Shown one piece after another: positions 23,701 to 31,409 of a DNA stretch of 64,000 bases. Under the pieces are notes generated by a model. The model had not been told where the DNA came from. It searched no databases and saw only the letters and a list, made by a program, of their open reading frames with translations. Made by a program: the position numbers and the translations under genes. Positions within the stretch are counted from its first letter, which is position 1; every line of letters starts with the position of its first letter. This stretch comes from Serratia silvae (GTDB taxonomy: Bacteria > Pseudomonadota > Gammaproteobacteria > Enterobacterales > Enterobacteriaceae), in assembly GCF_023282985.1 (NCBI RefSeq), contig NZ_JAGQDC010000021.1, forward strand, positions 1 to 64,000, in the 5' to 3' direction.

Positions 23701-26700
23701 CTGCCGGGAAACGGAAAGTCATCTGGCGGTGGTAAACGTCTGGATCGAAACAAACACGATCCATGTCGCGGATGATGGAGAAGATGGAGTCTTTTTCTTC
23801 CTCTTCCCCTTCCGCGTCTACCCCTTTTGACAAGGCATCAGCACGCTTTCGAAGCTGTTCGTAAACAACCGCCTGTTCGTCGGTCATCGGAACAACAACG
23901 TTGCTTTCATCGAGCTCCGGGATCTTCACCGTGTCGGAGACGTCTTTAGCCGTCTTCAGCACTGTCCAGCGGTGGAATATACCGCGCAGGCCGTCCAGGT
24001 TCTTGAAGCCCACCAGCCCTTGCTTGCTCTCTACCTCGCCGGAAATCTTCTGTACCGTCACCTGATCGGTCTGACCGAATACCTTGACGAAATCATCCGG
24101 TGTCAGTATCCCCATGCGCTGCCACTCTTCGCTGCTGACGACGTGTGACAGCATGTTGAAGGCATCGATAGGCGAGTTAACCAGCGGTGTAGCGGTCAGT
24201 AATACTGCGCCGCGCCCGTTGTTGTTTTTGGAGACGTAAGAGGTTTTTAGCGCCATATCCCGTGCGGTTTTCGCCACGGGGCTGGTTGGTAGGTATGCGA
24301 GCTGGGAGGCCTCACGGCCAGAGGCATAGCTGTTGCGGTAATTATGGCCCTCATCGACAATTATGCTGTCAAAATGCATATCCTCGAAGTACGGATAATC
24401 ATGCTTTTTGTCGGTACCGGTATTACTGGCCTTGGCCAGTATGCTGTTGCGCTTCGCCGCGTCGCGGTGTTTTGTGCCCAACAAATTGACACGGCCCACT
24501 TGGGCTTCGGCAAACAGTACATCACGGGCATGCTCTTTGACCGTTTCCGGGCGCAGCGGGATAGCCGCGAATTGCTCCTTCGTCAATAGAACAGATCGGT
24601 AATTGGACATTGGGATCATGTTCATCCGCTCTTTCACCGTTTCCGCTGAAGCCAGTTTCACAGCGTTACGATAGATCGGCTTCCCTGTGGTCGGGTTAAT
24701 TGCCGGTTCCCCGTTCTCATCGAGCACCGGAACCCGCATTACGTTACCGTCATCACCCAATACCTCATCGAGGCCGACAAACAGGATCTGCGACAAAGCG
24801 GCTTTGTCGTAGAAGTCCTGCGCTTCGTGATACCAGTTTTCAAGCACTGACTTCGGTACCACGTTGGCTGTGCGCTTGCTCCGCCCGTTCTCGAAGTTGT
24901 ACGCTTCCAGCGCCAGGCCTACTGTGGATTTACCCAGGCCGGTACCAAACCCGGAGATCCCCCGGCCGTCTTCCGACAGGCGGCGTACTTCAGCGTTCTG
25001 GTACTTGAATGGGATGCGGTTGCCCGAGATCCCGCTAAGATTCAATGGCTCTTCGCTGTGACTGAAGGGAATGTAGGCGTTGAACGAGTCGTTGTATTGC
25101 TGCGTCAGGGACGGTAGGGAGTCGTGCTTGCGCACCCACTGGTTAAAATCGGCTTCCAGGGCACGGATGCTGTCGAGGTACTGATCAGCATTAACGCCGC
25201 GTGGCTTAACGCCATTCAGGTAGTTTTCAAACTGATCCAGGAATCCATCACTGTTACGCACGCGCTTATAAACGTACTCAACAACGCCGGTTTCCTTGTT
25301 CCTGGTTTTAACGGTTTTATAGCGGTAGCCGGTGAATACCCCGTCCTTACCTTTGTAGCCATCCTCAGACACCAGCTCGCCATTCTCTACCTGGACGCTT
25401 TGTATGTACTTCAGGTCGCCGTAGCCGCGCTCATGCAGGAATTCTTGGATAATGCTCCGGTCGAGCCAGCGATCGTTCAGCGAAAAGTCGATATCGTCCG
25501 ATTTAGTCCATTTCCGGCGTGCTTTGATCTCTGCCAGTTGCCGGTGATAGTTGTCTTTTACCGCCCCGTCCGGTGTCCCATCCAGCGCGCCAAGCAGCTG
25601 GCTATTGAGTATGCCAATATCGCCGCTCGTCGCCCGATCCATGGGCATCAACGTGCCGTCTGGCTGTACCGCTATGCCGTCTTTCGTGGCCAACAAGCTC
25701 AGTAACTCGGTATCACTGGCGGGCAGCTCCCCGGCGAACGCATTACGGAATGACTGAAGCTCAATAGGATCCAGGTCGATTTGGTTAAAGAGGTAGCGTA
25801 TTACCTGTTCATGATCGGTATCGTCGTAGGCCTTCGTGTTCCCTTTATCCAAATCCCCGCGCAGCAGCGCCGACAGTTCGCCGTCTTTTGTCACGCTCGC
25901 TTTGAACACCAGCCAACCGGCGGCACCATCTCCGGACACCCTGGCAGAACGCCCGGCATGCGGGTTGCCGCGTGCGAGAACCTCCTCGCTCACCATGCGT
26001 TGTGCATCGGCCAGCTCCCGGTCGAGGGCTTCAGCCTGCCAGCCGGTGGCGATCTTGTCCTGGACGTTCTTGATGTAGACGCCGATCAATGATCCCCGCA
26101 GCACGCGCTCACGCATTGCAGGCTTTTGGCGCATGGCAAAATCAATAACGCTGTGATATTCGTTGGCTATCGCGCCGGGGAAATCTAACCAGGTAGATTC
26201 CAGCTGCGCCGGTGTGAGAGATAAGAGGCCTTCGACGCTGGTGGCCCGCTGCGCCAGATCGTTATAGCTCTTCGCCCCATATTTTGCGGCATCGATGTCG
26301 CCGTAGTTGGCCGAGTCATCCACCAGCCATTGCCCGCCGATGAACTCATACCAAACGCCGGAAAACAGCCGCTTTTCACCCTCGCTGGCGGTGGCCACTT
26401 CAGGCTCGGAAAGAGACAACAGATCCCAATTGATCCGGCTCTCAAACTTTTTGGCCAACGCGGTTTTGATCGCGGCCCCGTTCACCATCCCGTCGGGCTT
26501 AACCACCATCCGGGCAAATTTATCCTTACCGACCGTGGTCATCTCGCCGTGGACAAATCGGCGGCCGTCGCGATCAAACCACTTGCCCCGGATAAACGTG
26601 TCCCACAAGACGTTGGCTTCCTCCAGCACGCTGTCCTTCTCATGCATGATCCGTTCGGTCATCTCTTCGGAGTGCTTGCGCAGTACCCACACATCAACAA

Positions 26701-27514
26701 CCGTTGCTGTGCCGCTATTCTCGAACGTGCCGGACGGTAGCCGGTGCGCGCCCAGGAACTCGGCTTTTCTGGATACCTTCTCCCGTAATTTTCTGTCAGA
26801 CGTGTTGTGTGTCAGGCCGTTGGGCACGATCAGGCAAATCAAGCCGCCGTATCGCACTTTGTCGATCGGGCGCAGCACAAAATACCCGGCTAAGGACTCG
26901 TCTTTGTAAACCGTATCAAGTTCGGCAAATTTGCCACGGCTCTGGCCAAACGGCACGTTGCCAACGCAGTGATCAAAGCTGTTATCAGGAGTGACGCGGG
27001 CCAGCGATTCGAAAGCGTTGATGTTCACCGCGTCTTCGGGGTGCAGCAGCCGGTTAATCCGGCCGGATACTTCGCTGATCTCGGCCGACTGCATGATGAC
27101 GCCGGTGGGTTTCGTTTCCTGGAATACGCCGGTACCGGCGGAAGGTTCCAAGACCATGCCCCCGGCCACGCCGTAGGCATCCAGCAGATCCCAGATCCCT
27201 TCGGTCACAGACTGTGGGGTGTAATATTCGTACTCGCTGCCGCCGATCCCGCCCTCGCCGGTGTACCTGGCCAAGATGCTACGTTGTTCCTCGGTAAGCT
27301 CGGCACCATCCGGCAAGCTATCCAATAGCGCCAGCGCCGCCTGGTTCGCCTCCTTCCTTTCGCGCTCGATGCTCACGCCCGGCCGTTTTTCAACACCAAA
27401 CACCGCAGGTTTACGGCGTGCAGTAATAGCCCGGATGACCCGGATTATCTGTTTTACAGACGTTGTAGTCCGTAGCGCCGGAATAATATCCGGCCGATCA
27501 TTTCCTGCTCTCAT
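20735..27514 (-). CDS. darB: DarB anti-restriction protein: methyltransferase plus SF2 helicase
   Basis: At 2259 aa this matches P1 DarB in size and layout. An N6-adenine-type methyltransferase comes first: AdoMet motif VLEPSAGTGVF near residue 121 and GNVPFG (an NPPF variant) near 185. Then a Snf2-like helicase: GLGKST near 860, DEGHNY near 1053, LLTATPLVNSP near 1105 and QRNGRGARVG near 1508. In P1 DarB is packaged in the head, is injected and protects the incoming DNA in cis from type I restriction. Late-type promoter at 27555-27572, about 40 bases before the ATG. The longest antisense frames inside it are artefacts of codon bias. Confidence 0.93.
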   Translation of the reverse strand: MRAGNDRPDIIPALRTTTSVKQIIRVIRAITARRKPAVFGVEKRPGVSIERERKEANQAALALLDSLPDGAELTEEQRSILARYTGEGGIGGSEYEYYTPQSVTEGIWDLLDAYGVAGGMVLEPSAGTGVFQETKPTGVIMQSAEISEVSGRINRLLHPEDAVNINAFESLARVTPDNSFDHCVGNVPFGQSRGKFAELDTVYKDESLAGYFVLRPIDKVRYGGLICLIVPNGLTHNTSDRKLREKVSRKAEFLGAHRLPSGTFENSGTATVVDVWVLRKHSEEMTERIMHEKDSVLEEANVLWDTFIRGKWFDRDGRRFVHGEMTTVGKDKFARMVVKPDGMVNGAAIKTALAKKFESRINWDLLSLSEPEVATASEGEKRLFSGVWYEFIGGQWLVDDSANYGDIDAAKYGAKSYNDLAQRATSVEGLLSLTPAQLESTWLDFPGAIANEYHSVIDFAMRQKPAMRERVLRGSLIGVYIKNVQDKIATGWQAEALDRELADAQRMVSEEVLARGNPHAGRSARVSGDGAAGWLVFKASVTKDGELSALLRGDLDKGNTKAYDDTDHEQVIRYLFNQIDLDPIELQSFRNAFAGELPASDTELLSLLATKDGIAVQPDGTLMPMDRATSGDIGILNSQLLGALDGTPDGAVKDNYHRQLAEIKARRKWTKSDDIDFSLNDRWLDRSIIQEFLHERGYGDLKYIQSVQVENGELVSEDGYKGKDGVFTGYRYKTVKTRNKETGVVEYVYKRVRNSDGFLDQFENYLNGVKPRGVNADQYLDSIRALEADFNQWVRKHDSLPSLTQQYNDSFNAYIPFSHSEEPLNLSGISGNRIPFKYQNAEVRRLSEDGRGISGFGTGLGKSTVGLALEAYNFENGRSKRTANVVPKSVLENWYHEAQDFYDKAALSQILFVGLDEVLGDDGNVMRVPVLDENGEPAINPTTGKPIYRNAVKLASAETVKERMNMIPMSNYRSVLLTKEQFAAIPLRPETVKEHARDVLFAEAQVGRVNLLGTKHRDAAKRNSILAKASNTGTDKKHDYPYFEDMHFDSIIVDEGHNYRNSYASGREASQLAYLPTSPVAKTARDMALKTSYVSKNNNGRGAVLLTATPLVNSPIDAFNMLSHVVSSEEWQRMGILTPDDFVKVFGQTDQVTVQKISGEVESKQGLVGFKNLDGLRGIFHRWTVLKTAKDVSDTVKIPELDESNVVVPMTDEQAVVYEQLRKRADALSKGVDAEGEEEEKDSIFSIIRDMDRVCFDPDVYHRQMTFRFPADKADAVAQLVESLPQFVGQRDDESDVVATAVERVEVNPRITTTSRYVQLIVADAAEGEVLKRLSKAGLLSTDISHPIPPKYSALVENLKGGLKAGKQIIFTDEKTQHGKLARVLASALGMDIAEFGILNATTVSEAGKKGKGPKAVKEPTEPKEDATDTELAAYYQAKEAFDEYVASVSEISLGGLEQIAANYNEGRTRILICNKKAEVGINLHHGTGGVHHLTLPWTPASIDQRNGRGARVGSKASSVKVYYYCGKGSFDEFRLDTLKRKKDWITEIMTSDKARMSNADANSQDEMRLLLAADPEEYARLVAEARRKAEAVAREKSRQRAEANLSEFLKMSHADKTSLWSLENNLTGAKNQQAAATTRLDDARKKLQASIGTYMEDSSRKLVNYALQDLQDQNKKVTRLERVMSRTRKAADRIKQLKPEIERAIEAGLLNVDVDILTHGDLYAQSAAGRMFKRGGIYKRSPRSKAYVRLTKIDIDTGTAIADVIFFEGETLDSLMANIPINLSDLGEDSDVPEAEASLRAWAAVGHYSHSIAERMSKAEFAKYLANGWLVLSDSSVVYRNDEGKLIARGMISASSRGISADGRNWLQANAERVVYPDTQDDVLKTAVASWCRSDGGTRNIEPFLIALFGREWRTEISNYGEIASASAINEIVAAHVAQAIDKTDFRRWDFNGNNPEQYGQYMILGSYDAGQYMGNVLSIYKTDYIPGQYRNTEAFQPVLEAAFRQKVQEHNDRVIQKAKDVAHATWLEYLDNLGLPVTEVYEVAQTFSPSSRVFSSAYRSRMGGSVKYEEYGLAAMFAHAVIMGLVDKESITEAAFNGGDAMKDMIARIDAAFSAANEDHDGLMLKLKVMAGLITAEEAQAETKAVEAAKEARKAEATEVAEASTSTDTITVRKNTQPLVGGKAANKYSYGPDEAYAFQDSDGIGGALYQAKDRLKDDFGAKYLNGKRAGMEFMGSWWIIPATHDLADVMAVIAEYR

Positions 27515-27526
27515 AGCTCAACTAAA

Positions 27527-27544
27527 ACTCACATCCATTAGGGT
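27527..27544 (+). promoter_or_regulatory. Late-type promoter of prt
   Basis: ACTCAC, six bases, TAGGGT, starting 53 bases before the GTG of the portal gene. It lies inside the 5' leader of the divergent darB transcript and faces the darB promoter 27555-27572. Confidence 0.65.
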
Positions 27545-27554
27545 TAAATAATTG

Positions 27555-27572
27555 ACACTAAACGTTGTGAGT
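27555..27572 (-). promoter_or_regulatory. Late-type promoter of darB
   Basis: On the minus strand ACTCAC, six bases, TAGTGT. Its element and that of prt form a perfect 10-base inverted repeat (AAAACTCACA and complement), and the two start sites would fall within a few bases of each other. Confidence 0.62.
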
Positions 27573-27579
27573 TTTAATC

Positions 27580-29238
27580 GTGAAGAAGCCTTCCAAGATG
27601 AGTCCTGTAAACATACTGCGCCGCATGATGGGCGGGCACGATGACGGGGATAATATCTCGAATGTGATCGCCACCGGCGGCGGCAGAAATGTCGTTTCCC
27701 GTACGCTAATGCCGACGGTTATCGATGACCAGGGAACCGGCTTATCAAGTGCCGGTGATACCGTCAGCGCAGGTACAACGCTGCCAACAGATCGTTTGGC
27801 CCGGTACGCCCTCTTTGACCAGATGTCCAGATCACCAACGCTATCTGCCGCGCTCAATATCCACGTATCGCACGCCCTCGCCCAGGACAAAAAAAGCGGC
27901 ATGTGTTTTAACCTGGCACCGCTTGATCCAGGCGACAAAGAAACGTCCAATCGCTGTAGCGAGATCATCAACGATATCGGGGAGATGCTGAATACCGGCC
28001 TGCCATCATGGGCGCTAAATATGGCCATCTTCGGTGTGAGCTACATCCGGCCCTATGCGCAAGACAGGAAAGGCATCACAAGCCTGGAGTCCAGTTACTA
28101 TACCTTGCCTCACCTCATCACCGAATATGAGCGTGGTGGCGAGCTGGCGGCGTTTTCTGGCGATTATTTTGTTGACCCAACAACAAACCAACGCGTTTTG
28201 GCCAAACCCTGGGAACTAGTGTCAATGAAGGTTCCCTACTGGACGCCGGACATTAACAACCGGCCGATGAACACCGGCACCATGGGTTACTCATTGCTGG
28301 GGGATCCGTCACAGCGGGCGCTGATTGAGACGCAAAACTACGGGACGTCGTTCCTGGAGTACAGCTACGAGTCCTTTGTTAACCTTTGCGACGCCTTACG
28401 GGCGCTGAAAGCCACCAGGAACAATGCCGCCAAGATTGACCGGCTGATCGCCATCACCACAAGCAACCTCGATCCCGTTAATGCCGCAGCCTACACCCGA
28501 AACGTTGGCCAATCACTGAAGCGCAGCTCGGAAGAGATCTCTCGCAACTCACGCAACAGCAACGTTATGCCCACCGTGTATAACCATCTAATTCCGATCA
28601 TGGGAGACGGCAAAGGGGGCATAACGATGGACACGCAGCTGATCCCGGCCGACATTAACGGCATTGAGGACGTTATGTTTCATCTCCGCCAGTTGTGCTC
28701 CACTGTTGGTACCGACTCCACAATGTTGGGTTGGGCAGATCAAATGGCCGGAGGCCTCGGCGAAGGCGGTTGGCAACAGACGGCGATACAGTCAGCGCAA
28801 CGAAGCTTTTGGATCCGCCAGGCCGCCAGCACCTTCCTGTACCGCACGATCGATATTCACTGCGCGTACAAATATGGCAAGGTCTATCAGCAAAACCAAC
28901 GGCCGTTCCGCATCGAATTCAACTCCGTGAACACTGCCCTGCAGGCGGAAGCAAACCGCGAACAAGAGAGCCGCGCAAACTACGTTTCGGTGGTTGTCAG
29001 CATTCTCGATGCAATCCAGAACAATGCTCGCATGGCTGGCTCCCCTGCTCTGATGAATCTACTGTTCGGCGAAATGCTACAGATGAACAACGATACTATC
29101 TCGAAAATCTACAGCGAGCTGGCGAACTCCGAGCCGGATGATCCGATGATGGAAAGCGCCAGGCGCGGGAATGTTGGCCTGAACGATCTTTCGCGGGATG
29201 ATTTGCTGACGGTCTTCAGAAGTGTGATGGGCGAATAG
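27580..29238 (+). CDS. prt: Portal protein (P1 Prt-like)
   Basis: A 552-aa protein whose position next to darB and before the protease, and whose length, fit the P1 portal. GTG start at 27580; an ATG at 27598 is an alternative with no better ribosome site. The body reads as an alpha/beta protein without catalytic motifs, and the C-terminus has MMESARRG at about residue 522, similar to the proposed protease site. The portal is the dodecameric DNA gate and packaging motor dock. A minus-strand terminator follows at 29285-29300. Confidence 0.75.
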   Translation: MKKPSKMSPVNILRRMMGGHDDGDNISNVIATGGGRNVVSRTLMPTVIDDQGTGLSSAGDTVSAGTTLPTDRLARYALFDQMSRSPTLSAALNIHVSHALAQDKKSGMCFNLAPLDPGDKETSNRCSEIINDIGEMLNTGLPSWALNMAIFGVSYIRPYAQDRKGITSLESSYYTLPHLITEYERGGELAAFSGDYFVDPTTNQRVLAKPWELVSMKVPYWTPDINNRPMNTGTMGYSLLGDPSQRALIETQNYGTSFLEYSYESFVNLCDALRALKATRNNAAKIDRLIAITTSNLDPVNAAAYTRNVGQSLKRSSEEISRNSRNSNVMPTVYNHLIPIMGDGKGGITMDTQLIPADINGIEDVMFHLRQLCSTVGTDSTMLGWADQMAGGLGEGGWQQTAIQSAQRSFWIRQAASTFLYRTIDIHCAYKYGKVYQQNQRPFRIEFNSVNTALQAEANREQESRANYVSVVVSILDAIQNNARMAGSPALMNLLFGEMLQMNNDTISKIYSELANSEPDDPMMESARRGNVGLNDLSRDDLLTVFRSVMGE

Positions 29239-29284
29239 CCATGGCCAAGGGGCCGCTGGTGGCCTTTTGCCAAATATCAGGCAT

Positions 29285-29300
29285 AAAAAAACCCGCTGAG
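29285..29300 (-). terminator. Intrinsic terminator on the minus strand
   Basis: CCCGC-TGAG-GCGGG hairpin, with seven A on its left, that is a U run on the minus strand. It would stop leftward transcripts coming from the 30.5-30.9 kb genes before they reach the portal gene. Confidence 0.7.
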
Positions 29301-29341
29301 GCGGGCTGAGTGATCCCCAACTCCTGGCATTCTGTACATCC

Positions 29342-29369
29342 TTGCATCCCCCCAAATTAGCTGTACAAT
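29342..29369 (+). promoter_or_regulatory. Sigma70-like promoter of phd-doc
   Basis: TTGCAT, 16-base spacer, TACAAT, ending 31 bases before the phd ATG. TGTACA-type half sites near 29333 and 29363 resemble Phd operator cores, consistent with autorepression by Phd/Doc. Confidence 0.6.
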
Positions 29370-29399
29370 TGACATGAACAAGTGAAAGAAGGGGGTTCT

Positions 29400-29621
29400 A
29401 TGAACAGTTATACATACAGCAATGCTCGGGAAAATCTTGCTGCAATCCTTGATATGGCGGCGACTGGCGAGCCCGTTGAAGTCACTCGGCGAAATGGTGA
29501 ATCAGCAGTGGTTGTGAGCAAAACCGAGTTTGAGCGTTATCGCAAAGCAGCGCTCGATGCTGAATTTGCCGAGATCATGCAGACTCACGGCACGGCGTAC
29601 ACGGAACTTTCAAAACGATGA
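29400..29621 (+). CDS. phd: Phd antitoxin
   Basis: The 73-aa protein has the exact P1 Phd length and the same C-terminal block (KAALDAEFA). The N-terminal domain binds the operator; the C-terminal tail neutralises Doc. I start at ATG 29400 behind GAAGGGGG. It overlaps doc by 4 bases (ATGA), the classical arrangement that couples translation. Confidence 0.93.
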   Translation: MNSYTYSNARENLAAILDMAATGEPVEVTRRNGESAVVVSKTEFERYRKAALDAEFAEIMQTHGTAYTELSKR

Positions 29622-30001
29622 AATTAGTCAGTTCACAGGAAGTGATCGAGTTTCATGACCTCTTAATCTCGCGTGATGGTGGCGTTCCAGGCATGGCCGA
29701 ACCTGGCCGCGCCGATGCCATCATTCACCGGGTGTTAAACATGCATCATTACGAAGGTGTAACGGACATTTACGATCTGGCCGCCGTATATCTGGTAGCC
29801 ATCGCACGCGGTCACATCTTCAACGATGCGAACAAACGAACGGCGCTGTTTGTCGCTCAAGTTTTTTTGAAGCGCAATGGCGTACAAATAATTAGTTCAC
29901 GGATTTCGTTTGATGAAATGCAAATCATCGCGGTCAACGCTGCAACTGGTGAATATACCTGGAAGACAGTTTCCGACAATCTAAAGGCGATAATCCTTTA
30001 A
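29618..30001 (+). CDS. doc: Doc toxin (Fic-type kinase of EF-Tu)
   Basis: At 127 aa it carries the Fic motif HIFNDANKRTAL in the middle, with the catalytic-region His and Asn and the Doc-type ANKR sequence. P1 Doc, which it resembles throughout (GRADAIIHRVL, YLVAIARGHIF), phosphorylates elongation factor Tu and stops translation when Phd is lost. In P1 the phd-doc pair sits elsewhere on the map (near the pac region), while here it lies between prt and pro, evidence of a moved cassette. Confidence 0.95.
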   Translation: MKLVSSQEVIEFHDLLISRDGGVPGMAEPGRADAIIHRVLNMHHYEGVTDIYDLAAVYLVAIARGHIFNDANKRTALFVAQVFLKRNGVQIISSRISFDEMQIIAVNAATGEYTWKTVSDNLKAIIL

Positions 30002-30018
30002 AACAGAAGGAATTGAAC

Positions 30019-30351
30019 ATGGCAAAAGTCAGATTTGAAAACTCATTAAATAAAATGATTTTTGAAATTCGCGGACACGAATCATTTTCAGAAATGGAAA
30101 CTGCATTGCTTGAACATTGTGAGGAAACAATGGGGGAAAACTCCCCTGATATCGTGGTGGAGCACCCAGTGTATTATAAGCATTTCATTAACGATAAAAT
30201 ATCATTTGAGCATATAGGCTATGTGCAATTAGGGATAGATCAGGATGATTGTTATACCGTTAAGCATCTGACATTAGACCGTAAAAAACTCAAAAACCAT
30301 TGGCACCCTTTTTATTTCTACAAAGGGGAATGTGAATACGGACTCAAGTAA
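30019..30351 (+). CDS. Hypothetical protein, 110 aa, AT-rich gene
   Basis: I start at ATG 30019 (AAGGA upstream). The product is strand/helix mixed, rich in His and aromatic residues, without a known motif. The gene is visibly more AT-rich than its neighbours, suggesting recent transfer. It follows doc by 17 bases and could belong to the same transcript, like the P1 pdcA/pdcB genes behind doc; I see no sequence evidence of relation to them. Confidence 0.55.
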   Translation: MAKVRFENSLNKMIFEIRGHESFSEMETALLEHCEETMGENSPDIVVEHPVYYKHFINDKISFEHIGYVQLGIDQDDCYTVKHLTLDRKKLKNHWHPFYFYKGECEYGLK

Positions 30352-30506
30352 GCGCATTATTTTTACTTGCTACAATGCTGACATAATCCGCCCTCAATGC
30401 GCCGATGCGGTCGCTGAACTGCTGGCAAACCGTCCCACGTAATCCCCGCCCCCCATCATATGAATAAGGCCCGTTTGGGCCTTCTATGGGTTCCAAGCGG
30501 GGTTAT

Positions 30507-30695
30507 TTAGCCTCCTTGTTCCATTTCGGTTGTTACCTTATCGATAGCGTCTTCGACAGTTTTGTAGACATTTTGCTGCTCTTCATCTGTCAGATCTCTA
30601 TCAATGCTGAATTGGATAGAATCAACAACGTAGGCTGCATAACCCTCAATGCTGCTATACATTGCTTCAGCGATATCTTTGGTTGTGATAGACAT
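30507..30695 (-). CDS. Hypothetical small protein, 62 aa
   Basis: ATG at 30695 after AGAGGGG. The product is largely helical and acidic (YKTVEDAIDKVTTEMEQGG). It is the second gene of a two-gene leftward operon and its 5' end lies 11 bases inside the gap to the upstream gene. Function unknown. Confidence 0.55.
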   Translation of the reverse strand: MSITTKDIAEAMYSSIEGYAAYVVDSIQFSIDRDLTDEEQQNVYKTVEDAIDKVTTEMEQGG

Positions 30696-30706
30696 ATTTT
30701 CCCCTC

Positions 30707-30913
30707 TCATTTTTGATTCACTTGCCCGTGGTTAATATCCATTACCACGCGGCTCACCAAGGCCGCCAGCTGGCCATAATCTGCGTCGTTCCCCGGCTCA
30801 GCGTCAACAGCCAGCAATATGGCCAGCACGATGACACTGTCAGCTGCTCGGGGGTTAATGAAGTTGGTGCGCATGGTGTTGATCACATCTTGTCGGGATA
30901 GGTTTAGAGACAT
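30707..30913 (-). CDS. Hypothetical small protein, 68 aa
   Basis: ATG at 30913 with GGGGAGG 8 bases upstream. Helical, with a hydrophobic stretch SVIVLAILLAV in the middle that is too short for a clear membrane segment. It precedes the 62-aa gene at 30695. Function unknown. Confidence 0.55.
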   Translation of the reverse strand: MSLNLSRQDVINTMRTNFINPRAADSVIVLAILLAVDAEPGNDADYGQLAALVSRVVMDINHGQVNQK

Positions 30914-31350
30914 TCGCTAACCTCCCCATGTGGCAACTTCACAATGGCCACCAGCTGGTGGGGATGGTTTTCACTACTGCGGCAGATAGCCGCGGATTTG
31001 AATAAGAACATGACATGGCTCCGTTGGGGGAATGAAGCCACCACCAGAGTTCCTACGCTCTATATTTGGTGGTAGCCCAGACGGGGGTAGGAATACCGGC
31101 CCCAACGGATACCGGCCAGCCCGAGAGCTGCCCCGCCTGAGCCACCATAATTTGGACATGCACAGGCATTAGACACAAAAAAACACGCTAGCGCGTGTGT
31201 GTCGCCGGAGGGGATTCGGGTTCCTACACCCGGTTGCGGATTTTGCCGCAGCCCGGCAACGTTATCCCGATCGACCGTTTTACGTCAACAACAATCACTA
31301 TGTCACGTATGTCTAATTATCTATTAGTTGAATAACGCACTCAATAATAA
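30914..31350. other. Non-coding, GC-rich region before pro
   Basis: No persuasive protein frame. A short frame on the minus strand (about 35 codons ending at 30903, overlapping the next gene) starts at 31010, but its reading is not convincing. The stretch near 31050-31130 repeats CCGGTAT twice around CGTTGGGG and could fold. A hairpin ACACGC/GCGTGT is at about 31171-31188 and GTCTAATTA is at 31311-31319. The late promoter of pro begins at 31351. Confidence 0.4.
31311..31319 (+). promoter_or_regulatory. Operator-like GTCTAATTA
   Basis: Exact copy of the 9-mer found at 3296, 14773, 14829, 17260, 17270 and 19879, here 32 bases before the late promoter of the protease gene. Confidence 0.4.
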
Positions 31351-31368
31351 ACTCACTTTCGCTAACGT
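31351..31368 (+). promoter_or_regulatory. Late-type promoter of pro
   Basis: ACTCAC, six bases, TAACGT, starting 59 bases before the protease ATG, same geometry as the other late units. Confidence 0.65.
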
Positions 31369-31409
31369 TGGCAGTCGCGTTTTAGTCATTCACCACCAGG
31401 GGGGAAACC

